Source: Vulcanococcus sp. (GTDB lineage: Bacteria > Cyanobacteriota > Cyanobacteriia > PCC-6307 > Cyanobiaceae). From it: 64,000 bases of DNA. Location of the stretch: assembly GCA_019264575.1 (NCBI GenBank), contig JAHUZV010000024.1, positions 310,001 through 374,000 on the forward strand, given 5' to 3'. Shown one piece after another: positions 43,118 through 53,251 of this stretch (position 1 is its first letter; every line of letters starts with the position of its first letter). The notes under the pieces were generated by a model. That model did no database searches. It saw nothing but the letters and a program-made list of their open reading frames with translations, and was not told the origin of the DNA. A program made the translations under genes and the position numbers.

Positions 43118-45709
43118 TCACAGCGCTTCAGCCCGTTGCGCTTCGTTGATCAGGCGTTGCACGCGATCCAGCAGTGATTCATTGCTGAGGCGACTGTTTA
43201 ACCGCTCCACCAGCAGCGGGAAGGCCAGGGGGCCAGGCCTGGCGATGCGCTCCACCCGCCAGGTGTACGACGCCATGCGTTTCAGCGCCGCCTGCAGCCG
43301 CTGCGCTTCCAGTTCCTCGTCGAGCACCTCCCGTTGGGCCTGCTCCAGCAGCAGGCTGCCGGGTTCGTGTTTCTGGAACACGTCGAACAGCAACGCTGCG
43401 CTGATCTGCAGTTGCCCGCCGGTTTTGTTCTGCCCCGGCATCGCCTGGCTGATCAGGCCACTCACCTGGGCGATGGCGCGGAAGCGGCGCCGGCACAGCT
43501 CGGAAAAATTCAGCGCCTGCTGCAGATCGCTCTCGAGGTTGCTGAGAGCGAGCAGATCGTCGCCGTGCAGATCGAGCAGCTCCTCGAAGGGATAGGTCTT
43601 CGGGGCCAGCAGCTCGAAGCCGTAGTCGTTCACCGACACGGTGATCGTGCTGGCTTTTTGCCGCGCCAGCCGCCAGGCCCAGAGGAAGCCGATGCCTTCG
43701 TGCACGAAGCGCCCCTCGAAGGGATACACAAACAGATGGCTGCCTTCGCGGCTGCGGCAGAGCTCCACCAGAAGCTGATCGCTGCGCGGTAGGCCGGAGA
43801 GGTTGGCCTGCCGCTGCAGCAGCGGTTCGAGTGCCTGCAGTTCGGGTGTGTCGAGGGTGGCTTCGCCATCGAGGGCGCGGGCGCAGCGATCCACTTCCTG
43901 GCGCAGATGGGAGCTGAGCAGGTCCGAAAGCGCCATTTGGCCTCCGGCCCAGGCGGGCACGGTGGAGCTTTTCTTGCTGGTGGCCTTCACCTGGGCCGTC
44001 ATCTCCCGCAGCCGCACGAACTCCAGCTGGCGACCGGCGAAGAAGAACACATCACCTGGCTTGAGCCGTCCGATGAAGGCTTCCTCCACATGGCCGATCA
44101 CGGCGCCGCGCACGAAGCGCACCGTCACCGAGCGGTCAGCTGTGATCGTGCCGATGTTGAAGCGATGCAGCCGGGCGATGGTTTTGTCGAGCACGCGGAA
44201 GCTCCAGGGTTCCCCGGGAGCCGGCGGTTCGTCGTCGTGCAGGCGGCAACGCACGAGCTTGCGGTAGCGGGGATAGGCGGTGAGGCATTGGCCGCCGTGT
44301 TCGAGGAAATCGAGGCACCACTGCCATTGCGCCTCGCTGAGGTGGCGGAAGCTCCAGCAGCGGCGCACCGTGGCAAGCTCCTCCTCCGGTTGGAAACCGG
44401 CTCCGCAGGCCAGGCTGGTGAGGTGCTGCAGCAGCACATCGAGGGGAAGCTGCGGGGGGCGGCGGTGCTCCACCAGGCCGTTTTCCAGGCCGCGCCGCAT
44501 GGCGCTCACCTCCAGCAGCTCCAGGGCGTTGGTGGGCATAAACAGCACCTGGGAGGTGCCGCCTGGGCAGTGGGCGCTGCGGCCGGCCCGCTGCAGCAGG
44601 CGGGCCAGGTTCTTGGCGCTGCCGATCTGCACCACCCGCTCCACGGGCTGAAAGTCGACCCCGAGATCGAGCGAGCTGGTGCACACCACCCAGCGCAGCT
44701 CGCCGGCTTTCACGCGGGCTTCGATTGCTTCGCGCTCGGCGCGGTCGATGGCGCTGTGGTGGAGCGCCAGACCGTCTTCCATCTCAGGGCAGGCAAACCG
44801 CAGGCACTGGTGCCAACGCTCGGCCTGGTTGCGGGTGTTGGTGAACAGCAGCGTGCTCACCCCGGGCTCCAGCCCCGCCACCAGCTCCTCGTACATCCGC
44901 AGCCCCAGGTGCCCGCCCCAGGGGAAGCCATCAATCGTGTCGGGCAGGAGTGAGCGGATCGCTGTGGCTCGCTGGATGTCGGCCGTGATGATCCGCGGGG
45001 CGGCCGGTAGGCCCAGGGCGGCGCGGGCGGCTTCGTCGAGATTGCCGATGGTGGCGCTGATGGCCCAGGTGCGCAGCTGCGGGCGATGGCGCCGCAGCCA
45101 GCTGAGGCAGAGCTCCGTTTGCGTGCCGCGTTTGCTGCCCATCAGCTCGTGCCATTCATCGAGCACCACCGCCTGCAGCTGGGCGAACAGCTCGGGTGCT
45201 TTGGCGTTGGCCAGCAGCACGCTCAGCGATTCCGGCGTGGTGATCAGGATTTCGGGCGGTGTGCGCAGCTGTTTGCTGCGTTCATGGGTGCTCGTGTCGC
45301 CATTGCGAATCGCCACCCGCAGCGGCCAACCCATAGCCGCAATCGGTTGCTCAATCGCCAGGGCGAGATCGCGGCTCAGGGCGCGCAGCGGTGTGATCAC
45401 CAGCAGGCGCAGGCCGCGGGAGGGTGTTGCGGCACGTCCGGTTTTGCGGCGTGGCTTGGTTTCAGCGTCCTGGCGCTGCACTTTGGGAGTGGCAGCTGGC
45501 TCCGGGACCGCTGGGGGCAATGGCTCCGCGGCCAGCACTTCTGCGATCGGCCCCATCACGGCGGCGTAGGTCTTGCCGGAGCCGGTGGGGACCTGCAACA
45601 GGCCGCTATCGCCCGCCAGGTAGGCCTGCCAGCACTGGCGCTGGAAGGCCATGGGCGTCCAGCCCTGCTGGGCAAACCAGGCCTCGATGGGAGCCAGGGC
45701 TGCGCTCAT
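43118..45709 (-). CDS. Ligase-associated Lhr-type DEXH helicase
   Basis: 863 residues from the ATG at 45707-45709. Motif I QVPTGSGKTYAA, DEWHELMGS, SATIGNL and QRAGRSAHCPGG give an Lhr-core helicase, followed by the winged-helix/Lhr C-terminal part. In bacteria this family accompanies an ATP-dependent ligase and an MBL exonuclease in a DNA-damage repair set. Here its start overlaps the ligase stop by four bases, confirming the set. Confidence 0.93.
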   Translation of the reverse strand: MSAALAPIEAWFAQQGWTPMAFQRQCWQAYLAGDSGLLQVPTGSGKTYAAVMGPIAEVLAAEPLPPAVPEPAATPKVQRQDAETKPRRKTGRAATPSRGLRLLVITPLRALSRDLALAIEQPIAAMGWPLRVAIRNGDTSTHERSKQLRTPPEILITTPESLSVLLANAKAPELFAQLQAVVLDEWHELMGSKRGTQTELCLSWLRRHRPQLRTWAISATIGNLDEAARAALGLPAAPRIITADIQRATAIRSLLPDTIDGFPWGGHLGLRMYEELVAGLEPGVSTLLFTNTRNQAERWHQCLRFACPEMEDGLALHHSAIDRAEREAIEARVKAGELRWVVCTSSLDLGVDFQPVERVVQIGSAKNLARLLQRAGRSAHCPGGTSQVLFMPTNALELLEVSAMRRGLENGLVEHRRPPQLPLDVLLQHLTSLACGAGFQPEEELATVRRCWSFRHLSEAQWQWCLDFLEHGGQCLTAYPRYRKLVRCRLHDDEPPAPGEPWSFRVLDKTIARLHRFNIGTITADRSVTVRFVRGAVIGHVEEAFIGRLKPGDVFFFAGRQLEFVRLREMTAQVKATSKKSSTVPAWAGGQMALSDLLSSHLRQEVDRCARALDGEATLDTPELQALEPLLQRQANLSGLPRSDQLLVELCRSREGSHLFVYPFEGRFVHEGIGFLWAWRLARQKASTITVSVNDYGFELLAPKTYPFEELLDLHGDDLLALSNLESDLQQALNFSELCRRRFRAIAQVSGLISQAMPGQNKTGGQLQISAALLFDVFQKHEPGSLLLEQAQREVLDEELEAQRLQAALKRMASYTWRVERIARPGPLAFPLLVERLNSRLSNESLLDRVQRLINEAQRAEAL

Positions 45710-47376
45710 GGCTGTTGCTCCATCAAGGCCATGGCGCTGGCCAGGCTGTCGGCCTCGCTGGCGGGTTTGTCGGTGCGCCAGCGGCTGATGCGCGGGAAGC
45801 GCACCGCGAAGCCACATTTGTGGCGTTTCGAGGGTTGGATGCCTTCAAACGCGAGTTCAAACACCTGCAACGGCTCCACAGCCCGCACCGGCCCGAAGCG
45901 CTCGGTGGTGTGGGCGCGAATCCAGCGATCGAGCTCGCGGATTTCGGCATTGTCGAGGCCGGAGTAGGCCTTGGCGAAGGTCACCAACTCCCCCTCGCCG
46001 TTCCAGAGGCCAAAGCTGTAATCGGTGTAGAGGTTGGCGCGCTTACCGCTACCCGCCTGGGCGTAGAGCAGCACGGCGTCTAGCCGCAATGGCTCGAGTT
46101 TGTGCTTCCACCAGGAGCCGCGTTTGCGTCCCACGAGGTAGGGCGAGTCGAGCGCTTTGAGCATCAGCCCCTCCGCCCGCTGCCCTCGGGCCTGATCGCG
46201 CAGGTCATCCAAACCGCCCCACTGCTGGAGCGTCTGGGTGGCGGAAAGCCGCAACCGGTTGCCCCCCTCAGCTCCTTGGGCTTCCTGCCAGTTCACATAA
46301 AGCATTTCCAGCTGCTCGCGCCGATGCTGCAGCGGCTGCTGGCGCAGATCTGTTCCCTGATGTTCCAACAGGTCGTAGGCGACGAAGGCCGCCGGGCAGT
46401 CGCGCTGCAGGCTGCGGCTCGGTGCCTTGCGCCCCAGCCGTCGCTGCAGGCTGGCAAATGCTTCCGGCGTGTCGGCATCGCCGTGCCACACGATCACCTC
46501 CCCATCCAGCGCTGTTCCCTGGGGTAACTGCTCCGCTAGTGCGATCAGCTCCGGAAACGCCTCATTGATTAGCTCTTCGCCGCGGCTCCATAGGCTGCAG
46601 CCGCCGGCGCGGTGGATTAGCTGGCCGCGGATGCCATCCCATTTCCATTCCAGTTGCCAACCCTCAGGTGGCGTGTGCTCCAGCTGGCCCGGCTCCAAGG
46701 GGCTGGCCAGAAAGAATGGATAGGGCCGGGCTGAGAGGCTCTCGTCCTGCGCTGCTGTTGCGGTGAGTTCTGCAAACGCCGCGGCACTGGGGGTGAAGCC
46801 ACCCATCAGCCGGTGCGCCACCAACGCCTCATCCAAGTCGGCGCTCTGGGCCAAAGCCCGCGTCACCAGCCCCGTGGAGACGCCCACGCGGAATCCGCCG
46901 CTCAGCAGCTTGTTCACCAGCAGCAATTGCTCTGACGGCAGGCTGCGCCAACAGGCGCTCACAGCTTCAGCCTGCTCCTCTCCCTGAAGGGCCGCCAGCT
47001 GAGGCAGCCGCTCGTCCATCCACAGAGCCAGGGGATCCTCAAAGCTGGCGCTGCCTGCGTTGTCAGTACTGGGAGTGGGTTCGCTGGCTGCATCGGCGCG
47101 CTGTTGCCACAGCAAAGCCACCGTTTCGGCTGAATCGCCCACCTGGGCATGGCAGGCCTCAAACAACCATTCCGGTAGTTCCGTGCCCGCCAGGCAGATC
47201 TCTCGCAGGCGCCGGCCGGTGATCAGGCGCCGGCGCCGTTTGCCCAGCAGCAGTGCCAGTGCCCAGGCGGCATCGGCGGGAGCCGCACTGTGGAAATAGG
47301 CCTGCAGCGCTTCGAGCTTGGCGCTCGTGCTGCCGGTGCCATCCAGTTGGCGGAACAGGGCGGCGAACGCTTGCAT
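45706..47376 (-). CDS. ATP-dependent DNA ligase of the repair cassette
   Basis: 556 residues. The AMP-accepting Lys is in EWKWDGIRGQ; LDGEVIVW, GLMLKALDSPYLVGRK and KHKLEPL supply later nucleotidyltransferase motifs. An N-terminal helical DNA-binding domain is present. It seals nicks with ATP, in contrast to the main NAD-dependent LigA. Overlaps: four bases with the helicase, one base (TGATG) with the exonuclease. Confidence 0.93.
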   Translation of the reverse strand: MQAFAALFRQLDGTGSTSAKLEALQAYFHSAAPADAAWALALLLGKRRRRLITGRRLREICLAGTELPEWLFEACHAQVGDSAETVALLWQQRADAASEPTPSTDNAGSASFEDPLALWMDERLPQLAALQGEEQAEAVSACWRSLPSEQLLLVNKLLSGGFRVGVSTGLVTRALAQSADLDEALVAHRLMGGFTPSAAAFAELTATAAQDESLSARPYPFFLASPLEPGQLEHTPPEGWQLEWKWDGIRGQLIHRAGGCSLWSRGEELINEAFPELIALAEQLPQGTALDGEVIVWHGDADTPEAFASLQRRLGRKAPSRSLQRDCPAAFVAYDLLEHQGTDLRQQPLQHRREQLEMLYVNWQEAQGAEGGNRLRLSATQTLQQWGGLDDLRDQARGQRAEGLMLKALDSPYLVGRKRGSWWKHKLEPLRLDAVLLYAQAGSGKRANLYTDYSFGLWNGEGELVTFAKAYSGLDNAEIRELDRWIRAHTTERFGPVRAVEPLQVFELAFEGIQPSKRHKCGFAVRFPRISRWRTDKPASEADSLASAMALMEQQP

Positions 47377-48449
47377 CAGCTGGCTGTTGCGTTCGCTGCC
47401 AGGGCAGCGGCCTCGGGGCCTGCGGGTGCGGCTTCGTCGTCATCGAAGCGTTCCGCCTCGAAGTGCCCCTCCAGCGGTTCAGCGTTGATGCCCTCCACCT
47501 CTTGCAGGTAACGCGCCAGAACGTTGCTCTGGCCGTGGGTCACGTACACCTGCTGCGCCTGGCTGTCTTTCACGCTTTGCAGCAGACCGGCCCAGTCGGC
47601 GTGATCGCTCATCACAAAGCCGCGGCCGTAGCCGCGGCGCCGCCGGGCGCCGCGCACCGCCATCCAGCCGCTCACGAAGCCGTTCTGTGCCTTGGCGAAA
47701 CGCCCAAGCCCGCGGCTGCGGTGCGCCGCTGGAGGCGCGATCAGCAGGCGCCCGGCCAGATCAGCTCCGCGCTCCAGTTGCGCCAGGGGGCGGGTTGGCG
47801 GCATGGCCACACCGGCCTCCCAATAGGGCCCCATCAGCCGATCAACGGCGCCATGCAGCAGCACTTCATCGGCGACGCCGAGCCGATGCAGCTCCGCCAG
47901 CACCCGTTGCGCCTTGCCGAAGGCGTAGCAAAACAGCACCGATGGCCGATCGGGAGCGCTGCGCCACCACGCAAGAATCTCGGCCGCCACTTGTGCGCCG
48001 CTCTGCCAGCGGTAAATCGGCAGGCCGAAGGTGGCTTCGCTGATCAACACATCCGCCTGCACCGGCTCAAACGGCGCACAGCTCGGATCGGCGCAACGTT
48101 TGTAGTCGCCACTCACCAGCCAGCTCTCACCGCCGGCTTCCAGGCGGATCTGAGCGCTGCCCAGCACGTGGCCGGCCGAATGAAACGACACCCGCGCCTC
48201 GCCGATCCTGTGCAGCTCGCCGTAGTCCACCGGCAGCAGCTTGATCTCGGCCCCTAGCCGCTCCCGCAGGATTCCTTCGCTCGCCCCAATCGCCCAGTAC
48301 TCGCCGCAGCCTGGCCGGGCGTGGTCGGCATGGGCGTGGGTGATCAGGGCCCGGGGCACAGGCCGCCAGGGATCAATCCAGGCGCGCGCTGCCGGGCAAT
48401 ACAGCCCCTCGGGACTGAGCTGCAGCAGGCCGCCTGGGGCGAGGGGCAT
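47376..48449 (-). CDS. Ligase-associated MBL-fold DNA exonuclease
   Basis: 357 residues. The metallo-beta-lactamase motif THAHADHARPG, then FHSAGHVLGSAQI, LVSGDYKRCADPS and MSDHADW are those of the SNM1/CPSF-like exonuclease that travels with this ligase. It is the first gene of the cassette, whose order here is exonuclease-ligase-helicase. The phosphoesterase that often joins the set is not adjacent. Confidence 0.9.
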   Translation of the reverse strand: MPLAPGGLLQLSPEGLYCPAARAWIDPWRPVPRALITHAHADHARPGCGEYWAIGASEGILRERLGAEIKLLPVDYGELHRIGEARVSFHSAGHVLGSAQIRLEAGGESWLVSGDYKRCADPSCAPFEPVQADVLISEATFGLPIYRWQSGAQVAAEILAWWRSAPDRPSVLFCYAFGKAQRVLAELHRLGVADEVLLHGAVDRLMGPYWEAGVAMPPTRPLAQLERGADLAGRLLIAPPAAHRSRGLGRFAKAQNGFVSGWMAVRGARRRRGYGRGFVMSDHADWAGLLQSVKDSQAQQVYVTHGQSNVLARYLQEVEGINAEPLEGHFEAERFDDDEAAPAGPEAAALAANATAS

Positions 48450-48487
48450 CGGCGGTGGGGCTTGGTGACGGTGGTTAGCGTGAGGCC

Positions 48488-48823
48488 ATGACCAGCCTCG
48501 CCGCCATCCGGGAACGGCAGCGCAGCATGCGGCTTGCGCATCTTCGCCAGGGAATCGCTCCGCTCGTGAGCGCCTTTCCTGAGGCCCGGGTGTTGCTGTT
48601 CGGATCCTTTGCGCGCGGCGATTGGGACGGTTGTTCCGATGTCGATCTGCTTTCTGTTGCTCCCTCGCAGGAGCAGGCTTCAGAGCTCGCTGATGCTCTG
48701 CTTTCGGCTGGTCTCGGCGACGACGTCATTGCCCTCAGTGAGAGCCGTTGGCAGCAGTTGCAGGGGGGAGGTGATCCTTATTGGGCGGCCATCGCCCGCG
48801 ATGCATTGCCGCTTCAGCCGTGA
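48488..48823 (+). CDS. Orphan MNT-type nucleotidyltransferase
   Basis: 111 residues. LLFGSFARGDWDGCSDVDLL is the minimal GS-x-DxD motif. No HEPN partner is adjacent on either strand. It may act with a distant partner or be a leftover of a toxin-antitoxin pair. Confidence 0.8.
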   Translation: MTSLAAIRERQRSMRLAHLRQGIAPLVSAFPEARVLLFGSFARGDWDGCSDVDLLSVAPSQEQASELADALLSAGLGDDVIALSESRWQQLQGGGDPYWAAIARDALPLQP

Positions 48824-48891
48824 TGACGCCGCGGGTTGACGCCCGCCGCCGCCGTCTCTAGCCAGGGGGTGATCCCCTGCGGCCCGCCGCC

Positions 48892-49974
48892 ATGGCCCTC
48901 AACGATTTCCGCGATGAACTGGCGGCCACCGCAGCGGCCCTCGCGGCACCGGGCACGGGCCTGCTGGCGGCGGATGAATCCACCGGCACAATCGGCAAGC
49001 GCTTCGATGCCATTGGCCTCGAAAACACCGAAGACAACCGCCGCGCCTACCGCAGCCTGCTGGCCACCACTGAGGGTCTGGGCGAGCACATCTCCGGTGT
49101 GATCCTCTACGAGGAAACCCTCTTTCAAGACAGCACGGCCGAGGCCGGCAGCGCTCCGATCGTGGAGCTGTTCCAGAAGCAAGGGATCGTGCCCGGGATC
49201 AAGGTGGATCAGGGGGTGGAACCCCTGGCCGGCGGCGTGGCCGGGGAGAGCTGGTGCACTGGCCTGAAGGGGCTTGGTGAGCGCGCCGCTCGCTACTACG
49301 CCCGGGGCGCGCGGTTCGCCAAATGGCGAGCTGTGCTCCAGATCAGCGGCAACGGCGCCCCCTCGGAGCTGGCTGTGCGCGAAAACGCCTGGGGCCTGGC
49401 GCGCTACGCCCGCACCGTGCAGGAGCACGGCCTGGTGCCGATCGTGGAGCCCGAGATCCTGATGGATGGCGACCACGACATCACCACCACCGCTTCCGTG
49501 CAGGAGTGGGTGCTGCGCACCACCTACGAGGCGCTGGCCATGAACGGGGTGTTTCTGGAAGGCAGCCTGCTCAAACCCTCGATGACCTGCCCGGGGGCGG
49601 AGTGCCCCCAGCAGTCGAGCGCTGAGGAAGTGGGTGAGTTCACGGTGCGCACCCTCAGTCGCACGGTGCCCGCAGCGGTCCCGGCGATCCTCTTCCTCAG
49701 TGGTGGTCTCAGCGAGGAAGACGCCAGCCTTTGCCTCAACGCCATCAACCAGGTGGCTGCCCAGGGCTATGCCCCCTGGCACCTCGGCTTCTCCTACGGC
49801 CGGGCCCTGCAGCACTCCTGCATCAAGCACTGGGGCGGCAGCGACTTAGCGGCGGGGCAGGCGGCGCTGATGGCGCGGGCCCGGGCCAATGGAGCCGCGA
49901 GCCGCGGTGCCTATGAGCCGGGTTCCGAACCCTCGGACGACACCAGCTTGTTCGTGGCCAACTACAGCTACTAG
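48892..49974 (+). CDS. Class I fructose-bisphosphate aldolase
   Basis: 360 residues. Class I features: [27 protein letters not shown] and the Schiff-base segment [15 protein letters not shown] with Lys. It cleaves or forms fructose-1,6-bisphosphate in glycolysis and the Calvin cycle without metal. Its stop overlaps the nadA stop by four bases on the other strand. Confidence 0.96.
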   Translation: MALNDFRDELAATAAALAAPGTGLLAADESTGTIGKRFDAIGLENTEDNRRAYRSLLATTEGLGEHISGVILYEETLFQDSTAEAGSAPIVELFQKQGIVPGIKVDQGVEPLAGGVAGESWCTGLKGLGERAARYYARGARFAKWRAVLQISGNGAPSELAVRENAWGLARYARTVQEHGLVPIVEPEILMDGDHDITTTASVQEWVLRTTYEALAMNGVFLEGSLLKPSMTCPGAECPQQSSAEEVGEFTVRTLSRTVPAAVPAILFLSGGLSEEDASLCLNAINQVAAQGYAPWHLGFSYGRALQHSCIKHWGGSDLAAGQAALMARARANGAASRGAYEPGSEPSDDTSLFVANYSY

Positions 49975-50939
49975 CGGCTCATCGCCAGCATCTTTTCGAT
50001 CGGCGCGAGCGCCCGCTGGCGCATCGCCTCATCCAGCTCGATCGCTGGGGCCATGTCGTTCAGGCACTGCCACAGCTTCTCGAGGGTGTTGAGGCGCATG
50101 TAGGGGCAGGCGTTGCAGCTGCAGCCGTCGGCACCTGGCACCTCATAGAACTCCTTGCCGGGCACGGCCTTGCGCATCTGGTGGAGGATGCCGGGCTCGG
50201 TGAGCACGATGAAACCGCTGGCCTCACTGGCTTCGGCGCGGCGCAGCAAGGCGCTGGTGGAACCGATGAAATCAGCGTGATCAAGCAGATGCTGCTGGCA
50301 TTCCGGGTGGGCGAGCACCTCAGCCCCGGGGTGCTCGAGCTTCAGCTGCAGCAGCGCCTGCTCGCTGAAGGTTTCATGCACGATGCAGCTGCCGGGCCAA
50401 AGGGTGAGCTCGCGGCCGCTCTGGCTTTGCACCCAGCGGCCAAGGTTCTGATCCGGCGCAAACAGGATCGGCCGATCGGCGGGGAGCTGCTTCACCAGAT
50501 CCACGGCGTTGCTGCTGGTGCAGATCAGATCGCTCTGGGCTTTTACGGCCGCCGAGCAATTGATGTAGCTCACCACCAGGTGCTCGGGATGTTCAGCGCG
50601 GAAGCTGGCGAAGGCATCGGCGGGGCAGGCGTCGGCGAGGGTGCAGCCGGCCTCAAGATCTGGCAGCAGCACAGTTTTGGAGGGGCTGAGGATCTTGGCC
50701 ACCTCCGCCATGAAGTGCACGCCGCAGAACACGATCACGTCGGCGTCGGTGGCGGCGGCCTTGCGTGAGAGCTCGAGCGAATCGCCGATGAAATCAGCGA
50801 TGTCTTGAATCTCAGGTTCCTGGTAGTAGTGCGCCAGGATCACGGCGTTGCGTTGGCGTTTCAGCTCGGCGATCGCCGCCGGCAGCTGCGCGTGGGGCGG
50901 GCAACCGCCGGTGGTGTTCTGGGCAGCCGCGAAAACCAA
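49971..50939 (-). CDS. nadA: Quinolinate synthase A
   Basis: 322 residues. [20 protein letters not shown] begins the first repeat, and the 4Fe-4S ligands are in [17 protein letters not shown] context and CSCNACPYM. It makes quinolinate from iminoaspartate and dihydroxyacetone phosphate in NAD synthesis. Length is normal. Confidence 0.96.
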   Translation of the reverse strand: MVFAAAQNTTGGCPPHAQLPAAIAELKRQRNAVILAHYYQEPEIQDIADFIGDSLELSRKAAATDADVIVFCGVHFMAEVAKILSPSKTVLLPDLEAGCTLADACPADAFASFRAEHPEHLVVSYINCSAAVKAQSDLICTSSNAVDLVKQLPADRPILFAPDQNLGRWVQSQSGRELTLWPGSCIVHETFSEQALLQLKLEHPGAEVLAHPECQQHLLDHADFIGSTSALLRRAEASEASGFIVLTEPGILHQMRKAVPGKEFYEVPGADGCSCNACPYMRLNTLEKLWQCLNDMAPAIELDEAMRQRALAPIEKMLAMSR

Positions 50940-50956
50940 GGCTCAGGCCCTACCTG

Positions 50957-51847
50957 ATGCAGGATGGCGGAAGCCTAGGCATCCGTTTGGCAGAGCTCCG
51001 CATCGCCATCGCCGGAGATCTGCATGGGCAATGGGACGCGGTGGATGAACGGCTGCTGGAGCAGCTGAGGCCCGATGCCCTGCTGGTGGTGGGTGACCTC
51101 AGCGATGGGCAGGCCCGCATCCCGGCGCGTCTGGCCCAGTTGCCGCTGCCGCTTGCCTGCATCCTGGGCAACCACGACACCGGCCGCGATGCCAGTGGCC
51201 GCACCTTGCAACGTCAGCTCGAAGCCCTCGGCAGCCGCCACTGCGGCTGGGATCTGCGGGAGCTGCATCCTCCGGGGCTAGCCGTGGTGGGCGGGCGTCC
51301 GGCGAGTGCTGGCGGAGGGTTTCACCTCAACCAGGCGGCCCAGGCCGTGTTCGGCCCCGTCACCTTGCAGGAATCGGCGGCGCGGATCACGGCGGCGGCG
51401 CTGCGCGCTGATCCCAGCCTGCCTTTGATCCTGCTGGCCCACAGCGGTCCCAGTGGCCTCGGCAGCGCCGCCGCCGACCCCTGCGGCCGCGATTGGAAAC
51501 CGCCGGCCTGCGATTGGGGTGATCAGGATCTAGCCCTGGCGATTGACCAGATCAGGCGCCATCGGCCTGTGCCGCTGGTGGTGTTTGGCCACATGCACCA
51601 CAAGCTCAAACGCGGCCAGGGCGATCGCCTCAGTTACTGCACCGATCGTGCCGGCACCGCCTATCTCAATACCGCCTTCGTGCCGCGTCACAGCCACGAT
51701 GAGCAAGGGCAACCGCTGCGTCATTTCAGTTGGGTGGAGCTGCGCGATGGCCAGCTGCAGGAGATCAGCCACCGCTGGTATGCCCCCGATGGAGCTCTGC
51801 GTTACCGCCAAACCCTGATGCGGGCTCCGGAGCTGCAGCCGTGCTGA
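50957..51847 (+). CDS. Metallophosphoesterase
   Basis: 296 residues. Calcineurin-like motifs in order: AGDLHGQWD, VGDLSDG, LGNHDTGRD, LLAHSGPSG and FGHMHHKL. Two-metal phosphoesterase; substrate unknown. It matches a cyanobacterial subgroup, not the ligase-cassette phosphoesterase. The next gene starts seven bases before its stop. Confidence 0.88.
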   Translation: MQDGGSLGIRLAELRIAIAGDLHGQWDAVDERLLEQLRPDALLVVGDLSDGQARIPARLAQLPLPLACILGNHDTGRDASGRTLQRQLEALGSRHCGWDLRELHPPGLAVVGGRPASAGGGFHLNQAAQAVFGPVTLQESAARITAAALRADPSLPLILLAHSGPSGLGSAAADPCGRDWKPPACDWGDQDLALAIDQIRRHRPVPLVVFGHMHHKLKRGQGDRLSYCTDRAGTAYLNTAFVPRHSHDEQGQPLRHFSWVELRDGQLQEISHRWYAPDGALRYRQTLMRAPELQPC

Positions 51848-52926
51848 TTTACGCCTGTGTGAGCGGCCACGGCTTTGGCCACGGCTCGCGGGTGGCCGCG
51901 GTGCTCACCGCCCTGCATCAACTGCGGCCCCGTTGGCGTCTGGTGCTTTCCACCCCACTGGCGCCGGCCTTTCTGGAGCTTGCCTTCGGAGCGGTGCCGT
52001 TTGAGCAGCGCCCTTGCCGCTGGGATGTGGGCGTGATCCAGGCGGATGCCCTGGGTGCCGACGCTGAGGCCACGCTGGCTGCCCTCCATCACCTCGAGCA
52101 GCAGTTGCCTGCCCAGATCGAGGCGGAGGTGCGCTGGCTCAGGGCGCAACGCCAACCGGTGCTGGTGCTTGGGGATGTGGCCCCGGCGGCAGCAGACGTG
52201 GCGCGCCAGCTGGGGGCACCGCTGGTGTGGATGGCCAATTTCGGCTGGGATGCCATTTACCGGCCCATGGGTGGGGCCTTCACGGCCTGGGCGGACCGTG
52301 CCCTTGCGGCCTACCGCCAGGGCAGCGCCGTGATCCGCTGCCCCTTCGCCATGCCCATGCCCTGGGATGTTCCCTCAACGGAGGTGGGGCTCACACCGGG
52401 GCGTGCCCGCCACACACCGGCCACCTTGCGCAAGCGTTTACAGCTCGAAGCGCCACCGGAGCACACCGTGCTGGTGGGCTTTGGCGGTCTGGGACTGGCC
52501 CTGGAGCCGCAGCTGCTGGAGCGCTGGCCCGAGCACCACTTCCTGGTGAGCGATGCCGCCTTGGCGCAAGCCGCGAACGCCACGCTGATTCCGCCGGATC
52601 TACGGCCGCTGGAGCTGATGCCGCTCTGCAGCCGCATCCTCACCAAACCCGGCTACAGCACCTTCTGCGAGGCGTTGGCCGCTGGGATCGGTATTCACCT
52701 GGTGCGGCGTGAGGGTTTTGCCGAGGCTCCAGTGTTGGAGGCGGCGCTACAGCAGCACGGCTGGCATCGGCTGCTCAGCCGCGAGCAGCTGGAGCACGGG
52801 GATTGGCAGCTGGATCAGCCGCTGCTGGCACCCCTTGGCGACCCGCTGGGCTGTGAAGGGTCTGAGCAGGCTGTTGCTGTGATTTTGGCTACAGCGCAAG
52901 GCGCAATTGCGGCGTCAGCGCAATAG
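51841..52926 (+). CDS. GT-B fold glycosyltransferase-like protein
   Basis: 361 residues with GTG start at 51841. YACVSGHGFGHGSRVAAVL at the N-terminus and TVLVGFGGLGLALEP, then SRILTKPGYSTFCEALAAG near the C-terminus match MurG-like glycosyltransferases. The sugar and acceptor cannot be inferred. It is coupled to the phosphoesterase gene. Confidence 0.82.
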   Translation: MLIYACVSGHGFGHGSRVAAVLTALHQLRPRWRLVLSTPLAPAFLELAFGAVPFEQRPCRWDVGVIQADALGADAEATLAALHHLEQQLPAQIEAEVRWLRAQRQPVLVLGDVAPAAADVARQLGAPLVWMANFGWDAIYRPMGGAFTAWADRALAAYRQGSAVIRCPFAMPMPWDVPSTEVGLTPGRARHTPATLRKRLQLEAPPEHTVLVGFGGLGLALEPQLLERWPEHHFLVSDAALAQAANATLIPPDLRPLELMPLCSRILTKPGYSTFCEALAAGIGIHLVRREGFAEAPVLEAALQQHGWHRLLSREQLEHGDWQLDQPLLAPLGDPLGCEGSEQAVAVILATAQGAIAASAQ

Positions 52927-53251
52927 GAACCCGGCTGCAGGTTTTCTTACAAAACCCTGTACAGCTCAGTGATTTGAATCTGCCATCGGCGTTCTTGATG
53001 GCGGTAGACGGTTTTTTCGCTGGCACGAATCTGATTCCCGTGTAGCGGTTTGTGAGTCAAACTCTGCGCAATCAAATGCTAGTCGCACCAGCATCTTCTT
53101 TTCAGAAAGCTTCTGCATGACTGGTTGTTTGTAGCTCTCAACGCAGTTCTTTTGAATTGTTGTTGGTCTTCTGATCCTTGATCAGTAGCTGCGCAACAGT
53201 CGTTGTTTTGTGGCAATTCGCTGCCCGCAAGATCTGTTGTTCGCCTCTTGA
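52927..53251. other. AT-rich intergenic stretch before the muramidase gene
   Basis: About 325 bases clearly poorer in GC than their surroundings, with no supported gene. A possible hairpin, TGCCATC with GATGGCG (about 52980-53005), lies 10 bases before TTTTTT and may end the glycosyltransferase transcript. The rest may hold the promoter and long leader of the muramidase gene. Confidence 0.45.
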
